Below the pieces are notes generated by a model that saw only the letters and a program-made list of their open reading frames with translations, was not told where the DNA came from and did not search any database. A stretch of DNA of 6,536 nucleotides from an uncultured Stenotrophomonas sp. (GTDB lineage: Bacteria; Pseudomonadota; Gammaproteobacteria; Xanthomonadales; Xanthomonadaceae): assembly GCA_946223375.1 (NCBI GenBank), contig CAMICU010000201.1, positions 1-6,536 on the forward strand, read 5' to 3'. Shown here in pieces: positions 1 to 6,302 of the stretch; position 1 is the first letter of the stretch, and each line of letters starts with the position of its first letter. A program made the position numbers and the translations under genes.

Positions 1-1400
1 GCATGGTGCTGTGGACACGGCTGGCCACCGAGCCGCTGCAGATCGGCGGCGGCATGCCGACCCGCCCGGTCGCGGTGGACTGGCAGCTGGCCGATGACGC
101 GGGCATGCGCCGGGTGCTGCGCAGCGGTTCGGCGCTGGCGCATCCGGAGCTGGGCCACTCGGTGCACGTGGAGCTGGAAGGCCTGCCGCCCGGACGTCCG
201 TACTGGTACCGCTTCAGTGTCGGCGGTCATGCCAGTGCGGTCGGCTGCACCCGTACGCTGCCGGCGGCGGGTGCGCAGGTGGACCGGGTGCGCTTCGTGG
301 TTGCCGGCTGCCAGCACTACGAGGAGGGCCACTACACGGCGTGGCGCCGCATCGCCGAGGAGCCGCTGGACTTCGTCTTCCACTACGGCGACTACATCTA
401 CGAGGGCGAGAGCCAGCCGGGCGTGCGGCGCATGAACGGGCAGCCGTTCACCAACCTGCGCAACCATGTCGGCCCGCAGACCTACACGCTGGACGACTAC
501 CGGCGCCGCTACGCGCAGTACCGCAGCGACGCCGACCTGCAGGCCGCGCATGCCGCCGCGCCGTGGTTCGTCACCTTCGATGACCACGAGGTGGACAACA
601 ACTGGGCCGGCGCGGAGGACCAGGACGGGACGCCGAGCGAACTGTTCCTGCTGCGTCGCGCACAGGCCTTCCAGGCCTATTACGAGAACATGCCGTTGCG
701 GCGCAGTGCGTTCCCGCGCGATGGCCACATGCAGATGTACCGGCGCGCGCGCTACGGCAACCTGATGGACCTGCACCTGCTCGATACCCGCCAGTACCGC
801 AGCCGCCAGGTCGACATGAAGCAGCGCGCCCTGGTGGAATCGCCGGAGCGCAGCATCGTGGGCGCGGCGCAGGAACGCTGGCTGTTCGACGGCCTGGCCG
901 ATGCCACGCCGCGCTGGCACACCATCGCCCACCAGGTCTCGCTGGGTAACTACCAGCGCGAGAAGGACGGGGTGCTGGTGTCCTCCGACGACCAGTGGTC
1001 CGGCTACCTGGACAGCCGCCGGCGCCTGCTCGAGCACATCCAGCGGGTCGGCTTCGGCAACGTGGTCACCGCCTGTGGCGATGCCCACCGCCACTACGCC
1101 AGCGACCTGGTGCAGGACCATGCCGATTCGGGGGTGATCTCCAGCGAGTTCCTGGCCACCTCGATCACCTCCGGCGCCGACGGCCAGGGCGAGGATGCGC
1201 TGGCGCGGGACACGCTGCGGCACAGCCCGCACCTGAAGGCGACCACCGACAAGCGTGGCTACGTGCTGTGCGATGTCAGCCACGATCACTGGATCGGTGA
1301 CATGAAGACGCTGGACCAGGTGATGCAGCCCGGCGGCACGCTGCGCAGCTGGCGGCGCTACGCGGTCGCGCATGGGCGGCCGGGGCTGCAGCCGGCCTGA
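1..1400 (+). CDS. phoD: PhoD-family alkaline phosphatase/phosphodiesterase, 5' end outside the window
   Basis: The protein is a secreted metallo-phosphatase of the PhoD family, which releases phosphate from phosphomonoesters and diesters outside the cytoplasm using Fe and Ca ions. Counting from the first visible Met (base 3), residues 1-85 look like the Ig-like PhoD N-terminal domain and about 95-445 the catalytic domain. The family's metal ligands are all visible: Cys103 in AGCQ, Asp130 and Tyr133 in GDYIYEG, Asn199/Asn200 in FDDHEVDNNW, and Asp360 and His362 in GDAHRH. Their spacing agrees with B. subtilis PhoD as I recall it. The segment EFLATSITSG is also typical. The Met at base 3 is unlikely to be the start, because family members continue upstream through a GGDP-type segment and a Tat signal peptide; the frame is open at the window edge. 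The stop TGA is at 1398-1400. Regulation by phosphate (PhoB) is plausible, but the promoter is not in view. Confidence 0.93.
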   Translation, partial: MVLWTRLATEPLQIGGGMPTRPVAVDWQLADDAGMRRVLRSGSALAHPELGHSVHVELEGLPPGRPYWYRFSVGGHASAVGCTRTLPAAGAQVDRVRFVVAGCQHYEEGHYTAWRRIAEEPLDFVFHYGDYIYEGESQPGVRRMNGQPFTNLRNHVGPQTYTLDDYRRRYAQYRSDADLQAAHAAAPWFVTFDDHEVDNNWAGAEDQDGTPSELFLLRRAQAFQAYYENMPLRRSAFPRDGHMQMYRRARYGNLMDLHLLDTRQYRSRQVDMKQRALVESPERSIVGAAQERWLFDGLADATPRWHTIAHQVSLGNYQREKDGVLVSSDDQWSGYLDSRRRLLEHIQRVGFGNVVTACGDAHRHYASDLVQDHADSGVISSEFLATSITSGADGQGEDALARDTLRHSPHLKATTDKRGYVLCDVSHDHWIGDMKTLDQVMQPGGTLRSWRRYAVAHGRPGLQPA

Positions 1401-1465
1401 GTGCGGCGCGGCTGGCCGGCGCGGTCGCAAGCGGCGGCGGCGCGGGGCATGATGGTGGCCGACAC

Positions 1466-1471
1466 AGGAGG
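1466..1471 (+). promoter_or_regulatory. Consensus ribosome binding site that fixes the flavin reductase start
   Basis: AGGAGG lies five bases before the ATG at 1477. It decides the start in favour of this frame and against the overlapping frame that begins with GTG at 1401. No convincing promoter is visible in 1401-1465. A CATGAT hexamer at 1448-1453 could serve as a -10, but its best upstream partner (TCGCAA, 1425-1430) matches the -35 consensus at only three of six bases. Confidence 0.8.
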
Positions 1472-1476
1472 CCGTC

Positions 1477-2040
1477 ATGCCCACGCGCAGCCACAAGCAG
1501 GAGTTCCCGGTCGAGAACGTGCGCCGCTACCTGGAGCCCGGCCCGATCGTGCTGGTGTCCTCGCACTGGCAGGGCCGCTCCAACGTGATGACGCTGGGCT
1601 GGCATACCGTGCTGGAGTTCTCGCCCTCGCTGGTGGGCCTGATGATCTCCCGCGGCAACCACAGTTTCGAGATGATCCGCCGCAGCCGCGAGTGCGTGAT
1701 CAACCTGCCCACCGTCGCGCTGGTCGACACGGTGGTGCGGGTCGGCAACTGCAGCGGCGCGCAGACCGACAAGTTCGCCGCGTTCGGCCTCACCGCGGCA
1801 CCGGCCAGCGTGGTGGCCGCGCCGCTGGTCGCGCAGTGCCACGCGCACTTCGAGTGCCGGCTGCGCGAGGATGCGCTGGTGGAGCGCTACAACTTCTTCG
1901 TCTTCGAGGTGGTCAAGGCACAGGTGGCGGCCTCGCCGCAGCATCCGCGCACGCTGCACTACCGCGGTGACGGCAGTTTCATGGTGGCCGGCAAGGTCAT
2001 CAGCCGGCGTGCGCTGTTCCGGCCGGAAATGCTGGGCTGA
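1477..2040 (+). CDS. Flavin reductase-like FMN-binding split-barrel protein
   Basis: This 187-residue protein belongs to the flavin reductase-like split-barrel family, whose members bind FMN and reduce it with NAD(P)H, often to feed a monooxygenase. Recognisable parts are the N-terminal strand YLEPGPIVLVSS (residues 19-30), the flavin-contacting RSNVMTLGWH (34-43), SRGNHSFEMIRRSRECVINLP (about 58-78, the helix and 'VN' strand that follow the flavin site in the family), and CSGAQTDKFAAFGLT (92-106). Length is normal for the family, and there is no signal peptide, so it should be cytoplasmic. It starts 76 bases after phoD on the same strand with its own strong ribosome binding site. Whether the two share a transcript cannot be told. 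No partner monooxygenase lies in the window, so the physiological electron acceptor is unknown. The fold assignment is firm; reductase activity is inferred from the family. Confidence 0.88.
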   Translation: MPTRSHKQEFPVENVRRYLEPGPIVLVSSHWQGRSNVMTLGWHTVLEFSPSLVGLMISRGNHSFEMIRRSRECVINLPTVALVDTVVRVGNCSGAQTDKFAAFGLTAAPASVVAAPLVAQCHAHFECRLREDALVERYNFFVFEVVKAQVAASPQHPRTLHYRGDGSFMVAGKVISRRALFRPEMLG

Positions 2041-2043
2041 GCG

Positions 2044-2061
2044 GCGCCGCGGTGGCGGCGC
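2044..2061. terminator. GC hairpin between convergent genes, possible bidirectional terminator
   Basis: The 30 bases between the two convergent stop codons contain a 7-bp perfect stem (GCGCCGC at 2044-2050 with GCGGCGC at 2055-2061) and a four-base loop. It could terminate both the flavin reductase (plus) and receptor (minus) transcripts. No T-run follows on either strand, so intrinsic termination would be weak. The assignment rests on position and stem only. Confidence 0.4.
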
Positions 2062-2070
2062 GGCGTGAGT

Positions 2071-4398
2071 TCAGATCTTCAGGCTTACCCCCAGCTGGAA
2101 GGCGCGCCCCGGCAGCGGCGCGATGTACTTCAACGGGGAGTTGTGCGGGCGCGCGTCGGCATCGAGCAGGTTGGAGCCGTTGACGAACACCTCGATGGCA
2201 CGGACCGCGCGGCCGTGCGGCACGAAGGTGCGGCTCAGCTGGAAGTCGACCAGGTTGAAGCCGTCCAGCGGGATCTCCTCGCTGACATTGCGGCCCAGGT
2301 ACTTCTGCTTGTCGTAGTAGGTGCTGGTCAGGCGGGCCTGCCAGCCTTCCCTCTGCCACGCCAGGTTGGCGCCGTAGCGGTTGGTCGGCATGTTCGGCAG
2401 GTACTGGCCGTCGTTGTGCGCGCGCAGCGAGTCCGGATGGTCGGCACGGTTCCTGACCAGGTCGGAGAACGCGGCGAGGCGCAGCGTGCCATGACGGCCC
2501 AGTTCCAGCACCTGCGAGACATCGACCTCCATGCCCTCGACGGTGGTGTCGGTCTGCTTCCAGTACTTCAATGGCAGGCGGTTGGCGGTCTGCAGGCCGG
2601 AGTAGCCCAGGTACAGGTAGTTGGCGTACTTCATCCTGTAGGCGGTCGCCGACAGGTCGAAGCCACGGTGGTTGAACAGCAGGCCGACCTCGTGGGTGCG
2701 GGCGCGCTCGGGCTGCAGGTTCTGGTTGCCTTCTTCCTGGGTCAGGATCGAGTAGTGCGGGTTGCTGGCATACAGCTCGTTCACCTCCGGGGCCCGCTGC
2801 GAGGACGAGTGGCGGAACGTGACGGCGAGCAGCGGCGCCACGTCGACATGGCCGCCGAGGCTGTAGCTGTCCAGCGCGAACGTGCGGTCCTGCAGCTGGC
2901 TGTTGGCGGCGTTGCGCGCGGTCTTGAAGGCGCTGGGGCGGACATCGTGTTCCAGCCGTTCGTGGCGGAAACCGGCATCGAAGGAGGCCCGGTCGAATGC
3001 CAGCGTCTCCTTCATGAAGACGGCGTTGGTCACGCTGCGGACATCGGGCAGGTAGCGTTGACTGCCGCTGCCGACGATGTCGCGCTGCCGCTGACTCAGC
3101 CCGAGCATGCCGCTGAGCGCTCCGAGCCGGCGGTGGGTCAGCAGCGCCTCGGCCTGGTAGGTGTCGAAGCGGTAGCGGTTGGCCTCGCTCGCGCCGAGGT
3201 TCTCGCCGGAGGTGTTGCTCACCTGCGAGGCGCGCAGCTCGGCGGCTTCCAGGAAGGGCAATGGTTCGCGCAGCAGCAGCTCCAGCGTGTAGCGGGTCTG
3301 CTTGAGCTCCACCCCGACCGGCTTGCCCTGCGCATAGTTCGAGCCGAAGGACAGGTTCTCCATCGAGAAGCCGGGCACGCCGTAGGCGCTGTCCTTGGCA
3401 TCGATGCTGACGCCGACGTGGCCGCGCTCGAAGAAGTAGGTCGAGCCGGCGGCCAGGTGCGTGTTGCGCAGGTAGCTGTTGCCCAGGGTGCCGCGGTAGT
3501 TGGGGGTGACGTCGCGGTTGATCCGGTTCTGCACGTAGGACGGTGTGCCGGCGACATAGGCGGGGTTGGCCGGGTTGATGTAGGTCTTGCCCATCCAGAC
3601 CGATGTCGGGCGGTTGGTGTAGAACGAGAACGTGCCATCGGCCCAGTCCGGGTTCTCGGTCATGAACTGGTCGATGTAGGGCTGCGAGGCGGTGTTGTAG
3701 ACCTGCTGGATCCGCGCCTCCTTCTGGCAGGCATCGGCCAGGCCGGTGTTGACCCCGCCGGCCGCCGGGAACAGCGCGCTGTCGCAGACCGCGGCCTTGC
3801 TGTCGCCGGGGATGTCGTAGTGGGAGATGCGCTGGCGCGACAGCTGCAGGTTGGTGGAGAGGTTGCGCTGGTTGTTGAAGTTCATGCGGAAGCCCTGCGC
3901 GTCGGCCGCATTGAAACCCTGGCGCAGGATCAGCTCGATCTCCTGGTCGGTGTCCTCCATCTCACGGGAGATCAGCCCCGAGTCGACGTCGACACTGCCG
4001 CCGATCGCATTGCCGCCATGGCGGACCGTGTCCGATGACTTGTTGACGGTGACCCTGCGCACGAACAGCGGGTCGAACGGGATGTTGATGTCCCCGCTCA
4101 GGGCGTTCATGCCGAGGATGGACTGGCCGTCCTCCAGGATCTGCACCCGGCTGCCGCCCAGGCTGCGGATGACCGGTGCGCCGGCATTGGGGCCGAACGC
4201 GCTGCTCTGCACGCCGGACACCTGCTTGAGCATGTCACCGAGCGTGCCGTTCTGCGCCGGCACGTTCTCCACGACGACGACGCTGTCCAGGCGGGAGGCC
4301 TTGTCGGCATGCACCCGCAGCGTGGGCAGGGTGGTGTCGGCGGCGTGGACGTTGTGGATGCTGAGCAGCACGGCGGCGGCGAGCAGATGTTGGCGCAT
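2071..4398 (-). CDS. TonB-dependent outer-membrane receptor, ZnuD-like
   Basis: This 775-residue outer-membrane receptor imports a scarce ligand using TonB energy. Residues 1-19 or 20 form a signal peptide (cleavage near VHA-A), and TLPTLRVHA (23-31) is the TonB-box region. The plug spans about 35-145 (LGDMLKQVSGVQSS, APVIRSLGGSRVQILEDG, GGNAIGGSVDV), and the rest is the barrel. From memory, LGD-LK-V-GV-SS, APVIR, YGVPG (339-343), QRAPEVNELYA (534-544) and the ending APLPGR-F-LGV resemble Neisseria ZnuD, the zinc receptor. Oddities: the usual LRGP...LYG plug motif is replaced by VNKSSDTVRHGG (118-129); the His-rich loop of ZnuD is absent after YGVPG; an insertion of about 100 residues (195-310) carries C205 and C224, a likely disulfide pair; and the final residue is Ile rather than an aromatic. 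The ATG at 4398 gives an intact signal peptide, although the ribosome binding site is poor. The ligand is unknown; zinc or another metal is inferred. Confidence 0.92.
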   Translation of the reverse strand: MRQHLLAAAVLLSIHNVHAADTTLPTLRVHADKASRLDSVVVVENVPAQNGTLGDMLKQVSGVQSSAFGPNAGAPVIRSLGGSRVQILEDGQSILGMNALSGDINIPFDPLFVRRVTVNKSSDTVRHGGNAIGGSVDVDSGLISREMEDTDQEIELILRQGFNAADAQGFRMNFNNQRNLSTNLQLSRQRISHYDIPGDSKAAVCDSALFPAAGGVNTGLADACQKEARIQQVYNTASQPYIDQFMTENPDWADGTFSFYTNRPTSVWMGKTYINPANPAYVAGTPSYVQNRINRDVTPNYRGTLGNSYLRNTHLAAGSTYFFERGHVGVSIDAKDSAYGVPGFSMENLSFGSNYAQGKPVGVELKQTRYTLELLLREPLPFLEAAELRASQVSNTSGENLGASEANRYRFDTYQAEALLTHRRLGALSGMLGLSQRQRDIVGSGSQRYLPDVRSVTNAVFMKETLAFDRASFDAGFRHERLEHDVRPSAFKTARNAANSQLQDRTFALDSYSLGGHVDVAPLLAVTFRHSSSQRAPEVNELYASNPHYSILTQEEGNQNLQPERARTHEVGLLFNHRGFDLSATAYRMKYANYLYLGYSGLQTANRLPLKYWKQTDTTVEGMEVDVSQVLELGRHGTLRLAAFSDLVRNRADHPDSLRAHNDGQYLPNMPTNRYGANLAWQREGWQARLTSTYYDKQKYLGRNVSEEIPLDGFNLVDFQLSRTFVPHGRAVRAIEVFVNGSNLLDADARPHNSPLKYIAPLPGRAFQLGVSLKI

Positions 4399-4424
4399 GG
4401 AGGACCCCCGTTGAAAAGAGGCGG

Positions 4425-4438
4425 AATGTTATAACATT
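4425..4438. promoter_or_regulatory. Perfect 14-base AT-rich palindrome, putative Zur-like operator
   Basis: AATGTTATAACATT is a perfect inverted repeat lying 27 bases before the receptor start codon, an AT-rich island in GC-rich DNA. It contains the sequences TGTTAT and ATAACA, which form the half-sites of proteobacterial Zur boxes, but here the halves overlap, so the core is shorter than the classical box. Read in another register, 4428-4440 (GTTATAACATTAC) fits GTTAT-N3-ATAAC with one mismatch. It covers the probable -10, as expected for a repressor site. The binding protein is inferred, not shown. Confidence 0.55.
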
Positions 4439-4455
4439 ACTTTAAGGCCTCGCAA
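4428..4455 (-). promoter_or_regulatory. Probable sigma-70 promoter of the TonB-dependent receptor
   Basis: On the minus strand, TTGCGA (4455-4450) and TATAAC (4433-4428) are separated by 16 bases. Transcription would start near 4421 and leave an untranslated leader of about 22 bases. The -10 is inside the palindrome, so a bound repressor would block RNA polymerase. The pair is the best in the gap, and its GC-rich surroundings make it stand out. Confidence 0.5.
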
Positions 4456-4513
4456 TGACCCGCGCCGGGTTTGGGTGATGCGGGCGGGTGGGCGCGCCGA
4501 TGCGGCGGATATG

Positions 4514-4541
4514 GCAACGCCCGCGTTGCGGCGGGCGTTGC
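4514..4541 (-). terminator. Strong stem-loop after the SCO gene, probable terminator
   Basis: An 11-bp perfect stem (GCAACGCCCGC at 4514-4524 with GCGGGCGTTGC at 4531-4541) and a six-base loop begin 25 bases past the SCO stop codon. It separates the cyo-SCO transcript from the receptor promoter. No T-run follows on either strand, so it may act as a 3' end protector or with Rho rather than as a classical intrinsic terminator. Confidence 0.55.
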
Positions 4542-4566
4542 GTGTGCGGTGTTTGCAGGCGCTGGC

Positions 4567-5259
4567 TCAGCCGGCGCTGCGGCGGCTGCAGTTGGAGATG
4601 CCGTCGCGTCCGGCCGGCAGCTGTGGCTCCAGGGTCAGCCGCTGGATGTCGGAGAACAACTGCTCGACCGGCATGCCGAACGGGGCGAACAGGCGCAGCC
4701 GGCCCTGCCGGTCGAACACATAACCGCCCGCGGTGTGGCTCATCGTGTAGGTGCCCGGCAGCGGGCCGTCCTCGCGGTCGTAGAACGCCTTGAAGGTGGC
4801 GGCCATCGCCGCGAGCTGCTGCGGGTCGCCGACCAGCGCGGTGGCGGTGGGGTCGAAGGCTTTCACATAGGTCCCGGCTACGGCCGGGGTGTCGCGCGCC
4901 GGGTCGACGCTGACGAACACCACCTGCAGCTTGTCCGCGTCCGAGCCCATCAGGTGCTTGACGCGCTTGAGCTCGACCATCGTGGTCGGACACACGTCCG
5001 GGCAGCTGGTGAAGCCGAAGAACAGGTAGGTGACCTTGCCGTGGAAGTCGGCCGGGGAGCGGCTGACGCCGCTGCTGTCGGGCAGCGACCAGTGCTGGCC
5101 GAGCGCCTCGCAGGCGATGTCCTTGCCGTAGTAGTCCACTTTGGGCTTTGCCGCGCAGGCCACCAGCAGCACGCTGGCGGCGGCCACGACGACAGTGCAA
5201 AGACGCAGTTTGCGGGCCAGGGCGGCAAGACGAGGGGCGGGGGAGCGATGACGGGACAT
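4567..5259 (-). CDS. SCO1/SenC-family copper chaperone, predicted lipoprotein
   Basis: This 230-residue thioredoxin-fold protein belongs to the SCO1/SenC family, which binds copper and delivers it to, or reduces cysteines of, the CuA site of heme-copper oxidases. A basic N-terminus and hydrophobic stretch lead to the lipobox LVAC with Cys35, so it is probably a lipoprotein facing the periplasm. The copper motif is FTSCPDVCP with Cys86 and Cys90; the third ligand, His175, is in MSHTAGGYVFD; VSVDPARDTP (117-125) is a further family signature. All ligands are present. It follows cyoD on the same strand after 78 bases containing a strong hairpin, so it is probably transcribed with the oxidase genes. 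The neighbouring bo3 oxidase lacks CuA, so the target is uncertain (CuB assembly, another oxidase, or thiol redox work). No clear ribosome binding site precedes the ATG at 5259, and no in-frame Met lies between it and the lipobox. The exact start is therefore less certain than the gene. Confidence 0.92.
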   Translation of the reverse strand: MSRHRSPAPRLAALARKLRLCTVVVAAASVLLVACAAKPKVDYYGKDIACEALGQHWSLPDSSGVSRSPADFHGKVTYLFFGFTSCPDVCPTTMVELKRVKHLMGSDADKLQVVFVSVDPARDTPAVAGTYVKAFDPTATALVGDPQQLAAMAATFKAFYDREDGPLPGTYTMSHTAGGYVFDRQGRLRLFAPFGMPVEQLFSDIQRLTLEPQLPAGRDGISNCSRRSAG

Positions 5260-5300
5260 GGCTTTATCGATGCAGGACGGGCTGCCAACGCATGCGGCGC

Positions 5301-5324
5301 GGGCCGGCAGTTGCCTGCCGACCC
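5301..5324 (-). other. GNRA-tetraloop hairpin between cyoD and the SCO gene
   Basis: On the transcribed strand, GGGTCGGCAG (5324-5315) pairs with CTGCCGGCCC (5310-5301) over ten base pairs including one G-U, closed by a GCAA loop, a stable GNRA tetraloop. It starts 13 bases after the cyoD stop. No T-run follows, so it is more likely an mRNA stability or partial-termination element, setting SCO expression below that of the oxidase, than a full terminator. The function is inferred. Confidence 0.5.
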
Positions 5325-5337
5325 GTGCGTGTGTGCG

Positions 5338-5670
5338 TCAGTTGACCATCATGTGGAAGTGCATGCTCCAGATGATCCAGACCGAGAGCGCGACCACGAT
5401 GAAAAGGATGACCAGGGTGAAGACGAAGCTGGCCAGGTTCCAGCCGCCCTCCGAGGAGCGGTTCATGTGCAGGAAGTAGACCAGCTGCACGATGATCTGC
5501 ACGACGGCGAAGCCGACCAGCAGGAACAGCGTCAGCGGCCGCGACAGCACCGGGTTCATCACCAGCATGAAGGGGATGACGGTCAGCACCGCGCAGACCA
5601 CGAAGCCGATCAGGTAGGAACGGGTCGAGCCATGGCCGCCGCCGGCGCGCGAGGTATCGATGTCGGACAT
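5338..5670 (-). CDS. cyoD: Cytochrome bo3 ubiquinol oxidase subunit IV
   Basis: CyoD is the small subunit IV of the inner-membrane cytochrome bo3 complex, which oxidises ubiquinol, reduces oxygen to water and pumps protons; it assists assembly of the heme-CuB centre in subunit I. The 110 residues nearly match the 109 of E. coli CyoD, and similar blocks are recalled: GSTRSYLIGF (14-23), LTVIPFMLVM (29-38), AVVQIIVQLVYFLHMN (55-70) and EGGWNLASFVFT (74-85). Three membrane helices lie at about 18-38, 46-68 and 79-101. The gene starts two bases after the cyoC stop, with GGAG ten bases before the ATG inside the last cyoC codons, so translation is probably coupled. In E. coli the next gene is cyoE; here it is the SCO gene. 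Confidence 0.96.
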   Translation of the reverse strand: MSDIDTSRAGGGHGSTRSYLIGFVVCAVLTVIPFMLVMNPVLSRPLTLFLLVGFAVVQIIVQLVYFLHMNRSSEGGWNLASFVFTLVILFIVVALSVWIIWSMHFHMMVN

Positions 5671-5672
5671 GT

Positions 5673-6302
5673 TCAGAACGCTCCAACCAGGTAGACGAAG
5701 GTGAAGACGCAGATCCAGACCAGGTCCAGGAAGTGCCAGAACAGGCTCAGGCAGGAAATGCGGGTGACGTTGGTGGTGGTCAGGCCGCGGCGATGCACCT
5801 GGTGCATCAGCACCGCCATCCAGATCAGGCCACTGGCAACGTGCAGGCCGTGCGTGCCGACCAGCGCGAAGAACGCCGACAGGTAGGCGCTGGTGGCCGG
5901 GCCGGCGCCGTTGTGGAGCAGGTGGTTGAACTCATACAGCTCCATGCCGATGAAGGTCGCGCCGAGCACGAAGGTCACGCCCAGCCAGGCCAGCACGGCC
6001 TGCTTGTGGTGGCGGTGCATGGCCAGCACCGCCTGGCCGTAGGTGATGCTGGAGAACAGCAGCACGAACGTCTCGACCATCACGAACGGCAGCGAGAACA
6101 GCTCCTTGCCGGTCGGTCCGCCCGCGTAGGCGGTGCTGAGCACCGCGTAGGAGGCGAACAGCGAGCCGAATAGCACCAGGTCGGACATGAGGTAGATCCA
6201 CATGCCGAAGACCTTCATGCCGCCCTGTTCATGCCCATGGTCGTCATGGACGTGGTCGCTCACCTGCTCGGCTGTGACCACACTGTTGGACATCAGGTTC
6301 AT
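5673..6302 (-). CDS. cyoC: Cytochrome bo3 ubiquinol oxidase subunit III
   Basis: CyoC is subunit III of cytochrome bo3, a heme-copper oxidase subunit without redox centres that stabilises subunit I in the inner membrane. The 209 residues compare with 204 in E. coli, and similarity is strong: MKVFGMWIYLMSD (29-41), GGPTGKELF (61-69), LPFVMVETF (71-79), LLFSSITYGQA (81-91), SAFFALVGTHGLH (142-154) and CLSLFWHFLDLVWICVF (184-200). Five membrane helices lie at about 31-52, 69-90, 103-124, 138-164 and 185-207. The N-terminus is His-rich (HVHDDHGH, 17-24), as in E. coli. I chose the ATG at 6302, which overlaps the cyoB stop as ATGA and has GGGGTG shortly upstream; a second ATG at 6293 is possible. 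The same frame is open further upstream, but that part is cyoB read out of frame. Confidence 0.96.
   Translation of the reverse strand: MNLMSNSVVTAEQVSDHVHDDHGHEQGGMKVFGMWIYLMSDLVLFGSLFASYAVLSTAYAGGPTGKELFSLPFVMVETFVLLFSSITYGQAVLAMHRHHKQAVLAWLGVTFVLGATFIGMELYEFNHLLHNGAGPATSAYLSAFFALVGTHGLHVASGLIWMAVLMHQVHRRGLTTTNVTRISCLSLFWHFLDLVWICVFTFVYLVGAF

Noticed and set aside
1401..1476. A terminator between phoD and the flavin reductase gene
   Set aside because: The gap is GC-rich with several short complementary stretches, but I found no stem longer than a few pairs and no T-run.
1276..1959. A 227-codon minus-strand frame spanning the end of phoD and the flavin reductase
   Set aside because: It is antisense to two recognised coding regions, rich in His/Arg/Ala, and has no motif.
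1401..1970. A 189-codon plus-strand frame starting with GTG right after the phoD stop
   Set aside because: It overlaps the flavin reductase in another frame, has no ribosome binding site, and its Arg/Ala/Gly-rich product resembles nothing known. The AGGAGG before 1477 supports the flavin reductase frame.
2065..4038. A 657-codon open frame on the plus strand, antisense to the receptor gene
   Set aside because: The minus-strand frame encodes a clear TonB-dependent receptor. The antisense translation is Val/Gly/Ala/Gln-rich, low-complexity and without recognisable motifs, as expected from GC-rich third positions leaving the opposite strand free of stops.
4491..4498. The palindrome GGCGCGCC as a possible regulatory site
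   Set aside because: An eight-base GC palindrome is expected by chance in DNA of this composition and has no positional relation to the promoter beyond the G-run cluster.
4471..5694. A 407-codon open frame on the plus strand across the SCO and cyoD genes
   Set aside because: It runs antisense to two well-recognised genes and across their gap, and its translation shows no domain; it is a composition artefact.
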